Shown here: piece by piece, positions 23,933-30,829 of the stretch
Numbering within the stretch: position 1 is the stretch's first letter
Layout: each line of letters begins with the position of its first letter
IMG/VR virus record: IMGVR_UViG_3300042556_001421
Coordinates: 1 to 34,379 of that record
DNA from: a virus
Direction: 5' to 3' (one strand)
Length of the DNA stretch: 34,379 bases
Program-made: the position numbers and the translations under genes
The notes under the pieces: generated by a model
What the model was told of the DNA's origin: nothing
What the model saw: only the letters and a program-made list of their open reading frames with translations
The model's database searches: none

Positions 23933-23966
23933 AAAAAAGGTAGAAGTGTTTAATCTCCTACCTTTT
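23933..23966 (-). terminator. Rho-independent terminator after hsp20
   Basis: Coding strand stem AAAAGGTAG, 14-base loop, stem CTACCTTTT running into a six-T tract. It ends the HD hydrolase/hsp20 transcript, yet it sits immediately downstream of promoter A2, so it would also be met at once by polymerase starting there. Confidence 0.8.
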
Positions 23967-23996
23967 CAATATACGAAAAATAACTGAATTAACCAA
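23967..23996 (-). promoter_or_regulatory. Class A promoter A2
   Basis: Coding strand TTGGTTAATT-N10-TCGTATATTGA. The TTGG overlaps the last codons of the hsp20 gene. Transcription would start at or in the hairpin at 23933-23966 and continue into the 58-aa gene and the coiled-coil membrane protein. Confidence 0.7.
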
Positions 23997-24372
23997 CTTT
24001 CGGGGTTAATTTTTTTGGTTTGGACTCTTCTTTTCTTTCAATAGTAATTAAGAGAATACCATTTTTAATTTCAGCTTTTGCCTTTCTACCATCGAAGTTT
24101 TTACCTACGGTAACTCTTTCTTCAATGTCTGAAATTAATTGATTGAAAGGATTTTCTTTGTCCTCTTGTATTTTTTTGGCTTTGATTTCAATCTTGTCCT
24201 CAAAACAGTTGATTTCAATATCATTAGGATTGTGTCCTAATACTGATAATGCAATTGATGCGGATTCATCTTTAATGTCTACTGCAAATTTGTTTTGAAC
24301 ATAAGTTGTTCTTTCTTGGTTTTTAATTGGAAAATATTCATCAAATAATTTTCCATAATCAATCATGTACAT
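23989..24372 (-). CDS. Small heat-shock protein, Hsp20/alpha-crystallin family
   Basis: The 127-aa protein contains an alpha-crystallin domain at about 27-115: SIALSVLGHNPNDIEINCFE, IEIKAKK, DIEERVTVGKNF and the closing signature KNGILLITIERK (103-114). Members hold unfolding proteins and prevent aggregation; phage copies are common in T4-like cyanophages, where a scaffolding or chaperone role has been suggested. The C-terminal tail is basic (SKPKKLTPKVG) and lacks the usual Ile-x-Ile oligomerisation motif. The first ATG (24372) and a second in-frame ATG two codons later (24366) are both possible starts. A terminator follows 20 bases after the stop. Confidence 0.93.
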   Translation of the reverse strand: MYMIDYGKLFDEYFPIKNQERTTYVQNKFAVDIKDESASIALSVLGHNPNDIEINCFEDKIEIKAKKIQEDKENPFNQLISDIEERVTVGKNFDGRKAKAEIKNGILLITIERKEESKPKKLTPKVG

Positions 24373-24413
24373 AGTATAAATGTTTTTAGTTAATAATACT
24401 CCATATAGTCCAA

Positions 24414-24444
24414 TTACTATACCAAAGTATTTTTATTGACAAAA
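24414..24444 (-). promoter_or_regulatory. Possible promoter of the hsp20 gene
   Basis: Coding strand TTTTG-N18-TATAGTAA, a weaker fit to the Bacteroidetes pattern than class A. TATAGT and ACTATA (24404-24409 and 24416-24421) form an inverted repeat around it. A TGACA-TTT-TGTCA repeat directly upstream resembles the GACAAA/TTTGTC repeat in promoter A3. Confidence 0.35.
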
Positions 24445-24449
24445 TGTCA

Positions 24450-25097
24450 TTACATTATGTTATCTTGTCTTTCAATGATTGTAGACATATGGTCTGCCCA
24501 ATGCATAATGAATTGAAGTTTGTAAAACAATTGTTTCTTCAAATCGTGACCGGCTAAATACTTTTGATTATCTTCATCATACATACCATCAGTAAGTTTG
24601 ATTGCAAAATACTCTTTTTCATTATACCGAATACCATAATGATTCAATGTAAAGAATGTTCTATCGGTTAAACTCATATATGGTATCTTTTCATTACGAA
24701 CAAATACAGTTCCGTATTTCTTTTGAGACCACTCTTCCTGATTTGGTAAATAATGTAATTCACCTTTAACACCCAACTTTCCTAAGTCGTGATGTAAACA
24801 ACTGAATACTAATTCTTCTTCGGTAAAATCTATCTCTCCACCTTGTGATACGAACAGGTCTCTCATTTTAAGAGCATTCTTACATACATTAAAGATATGG
24901 TCTATATACCCACCCACATATGCGTTGTGATAGTGTTTTGAGCCAGATGCGGCAGATAGTGTAAGATTAACACCCAATTCTTCTTCGGAATACATATGGA
25001 GTAATTTCTCCAATCTTTCACCTTTAAAATATTTTTTAATTATTGCAATAAACTTATCGTAGTTTTGCTTTAATTCTTGTTCTGTTTTTTGTTTCAT
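24450..25097 (-). CDS. HD-domain metal-dependent phosphohydrolase
   Basis: The 215-aa protein has the HD motif order: GGYIDHIFNV (His67), LHHDLGK (His103-Asp104), NHYGIRY (His153) and HWADHMST (Asp202). These are the ligands of one or two metal ions in HD phosphohydrolases, which act on nucleotides or other phosphoesters. As I recall, related proteins occur in T4-like cyanophages. It is transcribed from promoter A3 (25126-25157) with a leader carrying an inverted repeat. The ORF ends just before the putative promoter region of the hsp20 gene. The substrate cannot be told; nucleotide pool or signalling-nucleotide removal are options. Confidence 0.92.
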   Translation of the reverse strand: MKQKTEQELKQNYDKFIAIIKKYFKGERLEKLLHMYSEEELGVNLTLSAASGSKHYHNAYVGGYIDHIFNVCKNALKMRDLFVSQGGEIDFTEEELVFSCLHHDLGKLGVKGELHYLPNQEEWSQKKYGTVFVRNEKIPYMSLTDRTFFTLNHYGIRYNEKEYFAIKLTDGMYDEDNQKYLAGHDLKKQLFYKLQFIMHWADHMSTIIERQDNIM

Positions 25098-25100
25098 CTT

Positions 25101-25129
25101 TTAGAGTTTAATTGTTTATAATACTCTAA
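25101..25129. repeat. Inverted repeat in the leader of the HD hydrolase gene
   Basis: TTAGAGT and ACTCTAA arms (7 bp, perfect) separated by 15 bases, running from the edge of the -7 element to four bases before the ATG. The mRNA would begin with or near this stem. Confidence 0.6.
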
Positions 25130-25157
25130 TATACGACAAATTTTTGTCATTACCAAA
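25126..25157 (-). promoter_or_regulatory. Class A promoter A3
   Basis: Coding strand TTTGGTAATGA-N10-TCGTATATTAG, the same spacing as the other class A sites. It lies between the radical SAM gene and the HD hydrolase. The spacer holds a perfect inverted repeat GACAAA-AA-TTTGTC (25135-25148) just upstream of the -7 element, a possible operator. Confidence 0.75.
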
Positions 25158-25158
25158 T

Positions 25159-26226
25159 TTAAATTATTGTTTTTTTCATATCAATCAATTCGTACATATT
25201 ATGAAAAACATATGGATTGGTTGCAACCTTTTTAAATTCTTTTAAAAATAAGTTATGTTCCGGATGTGTGATATCCCCTACATCAATTAATTTAAATTGT
25301 CCATCATTAAATGTTCCCCAATTTGTAATTCTACCAAAAAATACTTTAGTTTTATTTTTGAATATGGAATACATTATATTTAAAAATGTATCCATTTCAT
25401 TATAATTTGAATCTTGAACTACAAAAGAACATTTAACACTTTGTAAACTTTTTATAGTTGATATAAAATTTAAATTTGATATTAAGTTATCCCAATTTCC
25501 TCCTAATCTAGTTTTATTTTCATATGTATCTTTAGTACCCGCATCTATACTAATTTCACAACTTTTAACATATTTATGAATATTTGGCATAGAATCCCAC
25601 ATTTCTTTATTCCACATCGATGCATTTGTATGTAAATGTATTGATTTTAATTTTGGATATTTTTTGGGATTAAAATTTCTTAAATAATTTCGAAATCCCA
25701 CCGAAACAAACGGGTCTCCAGAACCAGTTATATATAAAGTTTTTACGTTTGCAGAATAATGAGTATCAATTTCTTCTATTGTTTTTTCAACCCTTTTAAT
25801 ACCTTGACTATTTTCAACAATTAAATCTACTCTACAAGATGGACATTTATAATTACATGTCCTATCAAATGACATTTGAATTATTTCGGGCCCTTCATTT
25901 ACTATTCCAGTTTGTTCGTCATAACATAGTTTCATTTTATCATCCAAATCATTTATATGAATAATAGGGCCGTTGGTTGTTGGTTTTAGTGATATTAATC
26001 TGGATAAAAATGGACATTTTGTTTTACTGCAATAACGATATGAACCATCCATTACTGATTTTCGTATTTCGATAGCTTCATCCGAATTCCATATATCTTG
26101 TATAGGAACACCATTTGGTAATTCTTTGGATAACCAACTGGCACAACACATATAATTTTTGTTTTGCATTATTTCTAATGCCTGAAATGGAACCGTACAA
26201 ACATACTCTTTCAAATCTACTATCAT
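25159..26226 (-). CDS. Radical SAM enzyme with N-terminal SPASM-like Cys region
   Basis: The 355-aa protein carries the [4Fe-4S] motif CxxxCxxC as DRTCNYKCPSC (Cys124, Cys128, Cys131) followed by a TGSGDPF segment (167-173) in the place of the SAM-binding GGE motif. Before the core there is a ~75-residue region with Cys10, Cys27, Cys28, Cys66 and Cys71 and a SPASM-like pattern (CCASWL, IQDIWNSDEAIEIRKSV, YCSKTKCPF), suggesting an auxiliary iron-sulfur cluster at the N-terminus rather than the usual C-terminus. SPASM/twitch radical SAM enzymes often modify peptides or sugars. It is last in a run of overlapping genes (4-base overlap with the sulfotransferase) and its C-terminus MKKTII resembles those of neighbours. 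Substrate unknown; the enzyme class is firm. Confidence 0.9.
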   Translation of the reverse strand: MIVDLKEYVCTVPFQALEIMQNKNYMCCASWLSKELPNGVPIQDIWNSDEAIEIRKSVMDGSYRYCSKTKCPFLSRLISLKPTTNGPIIHINDLDDKMKLCYDEQTGIVNEGPEIIQMSFDRTCNYKCPSCRVDLIVENSQGIKRVEKTIEEIDTHYSANVKTLYITGSGDPFVSVGFRNYLRNFNPKKYPKLKSIHLHTNASMWNKEMWDSMPNIHKYVKSCEISIDAGTKDTYENKTRLGGNWDNLISNLNFISTIKSLQSVKCSFVVQDSNYNEMDTFLNIMYSIFKNKTKVFFGRITNWGTFNDGQFKLIDVGDITHPEHNLFLKEFKKVATNPYVFHNMYELIDMKKTII

Positions 26227-26720
26227 AATAACTTATTTTTATAATTAGATTTATTTCCTTTTCTTAATCTATCACTACTATTAACATCAAATATATCTTC
26301 ATAATAAGATATTGGAATATTAATTTGTTTTGATAATACATTTAATTCATCATTCCACCTCATTATATCATCATAACAAAGTTTAAATACAGAATCAACT
26401 ACATCTTCATAGTAATATTCATTGTTTGAATTATAATTTTTTACTTTAGAAAAATAAGTTTGATATGCATGTGATTCTGCACATTCTAATAAATTTTTTC
26501 TAGATAACAATATAATTTGGTCAAACTCTTCGGATAATTTTATGTTATTTGAATGGTGTGATATTATTGTTTTTACAACCACATTATCCTCACCATTATA
26601 TTTAACTCTATTACTACCATCAAATGGTTCAAATAATGGTTTTAAGTTTTTGTCCTTTGCCAATTTATGTAACAATGAAGTTGAACCTGTTCTTGGTAAC
26701 GATATTATTAAAATTCTCAT
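26223..26720 (-). CDS. Short sulfotransferase-like protein
   Basis: The first strand and loop ISLPRTGSTSLLHKL (6-20) match the 5'-phosphosulfate-binding P-loop of PAPS sulfotransferases, and SRKNLLECAESHAYQT (73-88) fits the 3'-phosphate-binding segment with Arg74 and Ser83. At 165 aa it is shorter than typical sulfotransferases (about 250-300), so the substrate-binding part is minimal. It overlaps the preceding oxygenase by 4 bases (ATGA) and the following radical SAM gene by 4. The catalytic base is not obvious. The family could also act as a general nucleotide-binding fold, so sulfation is likely but not certain. Confidence 0.8.
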   Translation of the reverse strand: MRILIISLPRTGSTSLLHKLAKDKNLKPLFEPFDGSNRVKYNGEDNVVVKTIISHHSNNIKLSEEFDQIILLSRKNLLECAESHAYQTYFSKVKNYNSNNEYYYEDVVDSVFKLCYDDIMRWNDELNVLSKQINIPISYYEDIFDVNSSDRLRKGNKSNYKNKLL

Positions 26721-27262
26721 ATTATCGTTTTTTTATTTTTTAATGGTTTGTATTTAAAATCGGTATTTGTCATCCATATATTTAATGCATATCGTATCCC
26801 AGTTACAACCGGAATAACACCATGATAAATTTTATTACCATCAAATGAAATAGATTGGCCGATATTTAGATGATATTTTTCGGCATCATTAATATCTTTA
26901 TATGAATTTGATAATGCAAATCTACCATCATTAAATCCATCCGATAAAACAATTACGGTAGTAAGTTGAGAAGTTCTATCCAAATGTAAATCTAACCATC
27001 TACCATCATAATATTTTGTCAAACTAATATTTACATCTTTTATATCAAATTCATTTAAATCAAACCACAATTTAAAAGTATTATTTTCGTAATTTGTTTT
27101 TAATTTATTTACAATATTTTCTTTGAATTTTTCATCATAAATTCGTTTGCAATCCCACACCTCTTTTGGATTATATGAAAATGGAATACCTATATCATCT
27201 GTAAATTTTATTATAGATTCACACTCATCTTTATTAAAAATATTATTAATTGAATATTCCAT
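26717..27262 (-). CDS. 2OG-Fe(II) oxygenase (prolyl-4-hydroxylase type)
   Basis: The 181-aa protein has the complete motif set: HLD (His93, Asp95) in WLDLHLDRTSQLTTVIVLS, a distal His147 in KIYHGVIPVVTG and Arg157 (GIRYAL) to bind 2-oxoglutarate. DGRFALSN between them is the usual core strand. Such enzymes hydroxylate or otherwise oxidise protein side chains, nucleobases or small molecules. It sits between the SGNH hydrolase (1-base overlap) and a sulfotransferase (4-base overlap), so hydroxylation followed by sulfation of the new hydroxyl is an attractive, untested idea. It ends KNKKTII, a tail shared with neighbours. Confidence 0.92.
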   Translation of the reverse strand: MEYSINNIFNKDECESIIKFTDDIGIPFSYNPKEVWDCKRIYDEKFKENIVNKLKTNYENNTFKLWFDLNEFDIKDVNISLTKYYDGRWLDLHLDRTSQLTTVIVLSDGFNDGRFALSNSYKDINDAEKYHLNIGQSISFDGNKIYHGVIPVVTGIRYALNIWMTNTDFKYKPLKNKKTII

Positions 27263-28086
27263 TATATTAAATTATTTTTTCTTTTACTATTTTTATCGGT
27301 AATTAAATTGGAGTTTAATATAAACCCACACAATTCTTCAGCAATTAATTTATAACCAAAATTATTTGGGTGTTTACCTTGAGTTGATTGACTCCAATAA
27401 GAATTATCTTCCCAAACATCTTTTCTTTTTAAATCAATTAAAAAGTTTGCAAATGTCTTTTCTTTATATCCCCAATATCTACTATCATCAATTAAATTAC
27501 CATAATCAATTTCACTAATTACATTTTTACTAATCATATTATCAAATGCATCACAAAAAAGATATTGTATTCCCATTTCTTTAAACATAAATTGTAAATG
27601 TAATATATAGTTTTGATTTACAATATCATAATATGGTGTACTAAACAAATTGGTTATGTAATAATCTCTAAAATCTTTTTCTACTCTATTATAGGTTATG
27701 TTTTTGCCAGTGATACCATCAAAAATATATTTAATCAAATGTTGTTTACTTTTATATCGTTCACCCCAAATGTGAAGAGAATCTTCGTTTGGAAAAAAGG
27801 GTAGTTGGTCTCTTAGAGAAGATGACCACATAATAACAACAAAATCATCTTGAGTGATGATTTCATTTTTTAATTGATGACAGATTGAATTAAATATTGC
27901 ATTATTTGAGAATGCACCGACCCCTAAATTAACAAATTCACATTTAAGTAAGTCCGATAAATGTTTTGGCCAACAATATTTTTGTCGTATTATTGTGCGT
28001 TCTTCTGCAATTGATGTACTATATTCTTCGGTTAAATTTCCACCTACACCTTCTGTCCAACTATCACCAAATGCAAATAACTTCAT
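27262..28086 (-). CDS. SGNH/GDSL-type hydrolase
   Basis: The 274-aa protein opens with FAFGDSWTEGVGG (catalytic Ser9 in block I), followed by VNLGVGAFSNN (Gly57, block II), VVIMWSSSLRD (block III, with Ser in place of the usual Asn) and HPNNFGYKLIAEE (catalytic His239, block V). The normal Asp three residues before the His is not evident. These enzymes cleave or transfer acyl groups, commonly acetyl on glycans. It begins after the 44-aa gene with a 14-base gap and couples to the oxygenase gene by TAATG. A second, more divergent SGNH gene lies at 32331-33056. Confidence 0.85.
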   Translation of the reverse strand: MKLFAFGDSWTEGVGGNLTEEYSTSIAEERTIIRQKYCWPKHLSDLLKCEFVNLGVGAFSNNAIFNSICHQLKNEIITQDDFVVIMWSSSLRDQLPFFPNEDSLHIWGERYKSKQHLIKYIFDGITGKNITYNRVEKDFRDYYITNLFSTPYYDIVNQNYILHLQFMFKEMGIQYLFCDAFDNMISKNVISEIDYGNLIDDSRYWGYKEKTFANFLIDLKRKDVWEDNSYWSQSTQGKHPNNFGYKLIAEELCGFILNSNLITDKNSKRKNNLI

Positions 28087-28100
28087 AATACATTAACATA

Positions 28101-28235
28101 TTATAAATGTTTTTCTTTAATTTTGGTTACAACTTGTTGAAATGCTGTTTTAACTTTATTTTTTAATTCGGAGTTAATCGGTACAATTAATGTTTTAATT
28201 ACCGTTTTTGGTCTATGTATTCTATTATTTGACAT
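28101..28235 (-). CDS. Small basic protein (44 aa), unrecognised
   Basis: An open frame beginning ATG TCA AAT AAT and ending CAT TTA TAA. The product is strongly basic (MSNNRIHRPKTVIKTLIVPI at the start; KVKTAFQQVVTKIKEKHL at the end), with one hydrophobic strand and a helix. It fills the space between the ATP-grasp/Hint gene and the SGNH gene exactly, and the upstream 11 bases contain AAATAAAT typical of initiation regions here. It may be a partner peptide, nucleic-acid binder or substrate of the adjacent enzymes; nothing more can be said from the sequence. Confidence 0.6.
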   Translation of the reverse strand: MSNNRIHRPKTVIKTLIVPINSELKNKVKTAFQQVVTKIKEKHL

Positions 28236-28246
28236 ATATTTATTTT

Positions 28247-29725
28247 TTATAATTTTTCTTGGAAACAGTTAGGACAATAGGTTGAGTGGCAGTAAAACCC
28301 ACAAAATCTCCAAGTACACCAACATGCATTGTGCATTATACCAAAATCACCTTCACCAAAATCTACTAAAAACAAATCCGATGGTTCAAAATCCAAACTA
28401 TATATTGTTTTAACACCATATTCCATTTCTAAATTTGAAATTTCTAATGTTGTTAGTTCGTTTGTGTCCTTATCGGTAATAACTAATTTATCACCAATAT
28501 ACATTCTATTCAACATTTCAAATCTAGTAGATAGTGACCCAGATTCCTCAATGTAATAGGTAGTAGAAGGTGCATCTACCCAACTTTTACCATCTGTGGT
28601 TGTAATTCTAATATACATAGTATCAACCGATGCTGAATATAATCCCACAAGACTAGAACTCATCGGTGTTAATGTTGTATTCGATTGTTGCACCGTTGAA
28701 TCCCAACCTAAAACATTTATTTTACCTTCTTCAAAATTAGCAGCTTCATTATTATTAAAATCTACGAAATTAATAGAACGAATGTAATCACCCAATTGAA
28801 TTGTATCTACATCAGATAATGTTCCATCGTAATTTAAAATAACAGAGTCGTTATCGGTGTGATAATCACGATATTTACCATCTGTTAATTTTGTTATATA
28901 TTTATATCTACTTTTTTGATTAAGTTTTGTTGTAGATTCAACAAACTCATTTTCTGAGAAATTCACAGGTATAATAGTAGATTGTCTATATCCGCCCATA
29001 TTGATTATATCCAATTCACTACCGAAGATGATATCAATACTTCTTATGATAGAATATCTACCCTCCACCAAATTATCTTCCGAATATAAAAATTCTTGTA
29101 ATAAATAACCTGTTGGTAGGTTTGTTTTTAAGTTCTCTAATTGTGACTCCTGTGTTAATGTGTGTAATTCTGGATATGATTTGTTATCATATTCCGGTAC
29201 TCTAGCCTTAATAAGAACATTTGGATGTAGTGGATTTGACATATCCAATGTGTCAAATGTATCTATTCCAATTGATTCATCTACTTGGAAAGTCTTAGGT
29301 GTATAACCACTTCCACTCATAAGATTGAAAAACTCAAATTTATCTGCACAATATGTATCATCAACCAATGCGGTTGTATCATATGACATTCTTAAGATAA
29401 ATTTATTAGGGGCATCTTCTATATAAGGAATAGTTACAGCACCCATTGTAACTTGATATTCGTTAAAACTGATATTATTTTCAACACATCTTTCTTCTAA
29501 TATATCTTTAAATCTAAACTCTTCATTTAATGGATAGTATGAATCTCCTTCTGTCCATACAAAATGTAATTCGTTTATGTTATTTTCATTTAACATATTA
29601 AAAAATACATCGTAATCCAACATATCAGCACCGGTATTGTATATTGTGGTGTTTGTATTGATTTCTAAAAATTTAACATCACCATTGTGTTCCAACAAAT
29701 CACTTCCAATTATTGTTCCTTTCAT
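28247..29725 (-). CDS. ATP-grasp-like protein fused to Hint-like domain and Cys-rich C-terminal peptide
   Basis: Residues 1-30 carry KFLEINTNT, resembling the metal-binding end of ATP-grasp enzymes, and 108-250 hold ATP-grasp-like elements (FILRMSYDTTALVDD, DKFEFFNLM, VLIKARV with Lys173, GYLLQEFLY at 207-214, IIRSIDIIFG). The order is permuted relative to classical ATP-grasp, so the assignment is tentative. Residues ~294-466 look like a Hint/intein-like fold: SVILNYDGTLSDVDTIQLGD, then YIGDKLVITDKD, TLEISNLE, IYSLDFEPSDLFLVD and the terminal GIMHN at 462-466. The block-A cysteine is missing. After Asn466 come 26 residues with six Cys (WCTWRFCGFYCHSTYCPNC). A late-type motif (29746-29753) lies 20 bases upstream. 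Possible role: peptide ligation or release of a Cys-rich peptide. Confidence 0.6.
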   Translation of the reverse strand: MKGTIIGSDLLEHNGDVKFLEINTNTTIYNTGADMLDYDVFFNMLNENNINELHFVWTEGDSYYPLNEEFRFKDILEERCVENNISFNEYQVTMGAVTIPYIEDAPNKFILRMSYDTTALVDDTYCADKFEFFNLMSGSGYTPKTFQVDESIGIDTFDTLDMSNPLHPNVLIKARVPEYDNKSYPELHTLTQESQLENLKTNLPTGYLLQEFLYSEDNLVEGRYSIIRSIDIIFGSELDIINMGGYRQSTIIPVNFSENEFVESTTKLNQKSRYKYITKLTDGKYRDYHTDNDSVILNYDGTLSDVDTIQLGDYIRSINFVDFNNNEAANFEEGKINVLGWDSTVQQSNTTLTPMSSSLVGLYSASVDTMYIRITTTDGKSWVDAPSTTYYIEESGSLSTRFEMLNRMYIGDKLVITDKDTNELTTLEISNLEMEYGVKTIYSLDFEPSDLFLVDFGEGDFGIMHNACWCTWRFCGFYCHSTYCPNCFQEKL

Positions 29726-29745
29726 AAAATATTTTTATTATTTAC

Positions 29746-29753
29746 TATAAATA
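29746..29753 (-). promoter_or_regulatory. Late-type motif, before the ATP-grasp/Hint gene
   Basis: Coding strand TATTTATA within ACATATTTATAGT, 20 bases before the ATG at 29725, the same spacing as at 4544. It suggests this gene is expressed late, unlike the genes just upstream served by class A promoter A4. Confidence 0.55.
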
Positions 29754-29765
29754 TGTGTAGTTTGA

Positions 29766-30056
29766 TTAAATTACACTTTTTTTATCCTTTTTAGGTAATT
29801 TTAAATTATATGACATATCTACCACATCCCACTTTTGTTTTGGACATGGATTGAATAATGATGAAAATACTTTTTTACTCAATGGACAACCACATGCATT
29901 ACATATTGTTGACCACTTTTGTCCTTTTATTGTTTCTTTTTTATGTTCACACCCCTTACATATGTCCAATCTCTTTTGAGCTATTTCCGTTTGTAATGGT
30001 GTTGGATTCATCGATGTTATCCATGCATCAAATATTTCTTTATAATTGGGTATCAT
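29766..30056 (-). CDS. Small zinc-ribbon-like protein (96 aa)
   Basis: Six cysteines in a conserved spacing: Cys33 and Cys36 (CKGC), Cys52, Cys55 and Cys57 (CNACGC) and Cys71 (CPKQKW). The motif CxxC...CxxCGCPLxxK...CPxxKW recurs in many small phage and bacterial proteins (DUF6171-like) and likely binds one zinc ion. The N-terminal 30 residues are helical. Function unknown. It overlaps the preceding sulfotransferase by 4 bases (ATGA), ends KKDKKSVI, and is followed by the late-type promoter motif, so it closes the transcript starting at promoter A4. Confidence 0.8.
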   Translation of the reverse strand: MIPNYKEIFDAWITSMNPTPLQTEIAQKRLDICKGCEHKKETIKGQKWSTICNACGCPLSKKVFSSLFNPCPKQKWDVVDMSYNLKLPKKDKKSVI

Positions 30057-30829
30057 ATTAATGATTTAGTATTTTTTGGTAAATCATAATAGTCGTAAAT
30101 ACTATTATATCTATTTTTAAATTCATCGTTTAATTCTAATTTAATTTTAATATCAGAATGAGAATTTACATGTTTTAATTTGAAATTTTTACCAGTTATA
30201 TTTGAAACCCATTTTTCCATTTCAGATAGATTATTCATATCAAACCATATTATATTTTTATCATTATTGTGCCAAATTGATTTTGGTGATATTAAAATAT
30301 CTAATATACTAATTAGTACAACATCTACATTATGTGTATTAAAAGATAATACTGGTTTTTTTGGAATATCCATATAGTTTTTAATAAATCCATTTTTAAT
30401 TAAAAATTTATTTATTATATCCCATCTTTTGGTAACAGTCATCAAATCTTTTGTTTCATAAAAAAACAATTCGTCTAAGTTGATGTTTGCAAACCAATTT
30501 GAAAATTTGTGTGAACCGGTTCTATTTGTATCATAGATAATATGTTTATACAAAGAAAGGAAAGCTTCATGTCTATCTCTTCGTACGGCTATTACCGGTA
30601 AGTTATGTCCAAATTTTTTTCTTAAGTCGGAGATTGGTGAATGACCATGTGAGATTGAATTCATGATTTCCAATTCATTTATGTTTGTAAAATCAATTGA
30701 ATTATTACGAGTATCCATATCTGAATTAATATTATTAACACTTATACCACTCAGTATACACGAATAGTGAAACGATGTTGAACCACATCTAGGTAGTGAA
30801 ATGTATAAAAATTTATTGTCTATTAACAT
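30053..30829 (-). CDS. Sulfotransferase family protein
   Basis: The 258-aa protein begins with FLYISLPRCGSTSFHYSC (7-24), the PAPS-binding loop, and carries VRRDRHEAFLSLYKHII (82-98), the 3'-phosphate-binding segment with Arg83/Arg84 and Ser92. His61-His63 in SISHGHSP may form part of the acceptor site. The length and motif spacing fit bacterial and phage sulfotransferases. Coupled by TAATG to the oxygenase upstream and by ATGA to the zinc-ribbon gene downstream, it repeats the oxygenase-then-sulfotransferase order seen at 27262-26223, which suggests paired action. Confidence 0.85.
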   Translation of the reverse strand: MLIDNKFLYISLPRCGSTSFHYSCILSGISVNNINSDMDTRNNSIDFTNINELEIMNSISHGHSPISDLRKKFGHNLPVIAVRRDRHEAFLSLYKHIIYDTNRTGSHKFSNWFANINLDELFFYETKDLMTVTKRWDIINKFLIKNGFIKNYMDIPKKPVLSFNTHNVDVVLISILDILISPKSIWHNNDKNIIWFDMNNLSEMEKWVSNITGKNFKLKHVNSHSDIKIKLELNDEFKNRYNSIYDYYDLPKNTKSLI

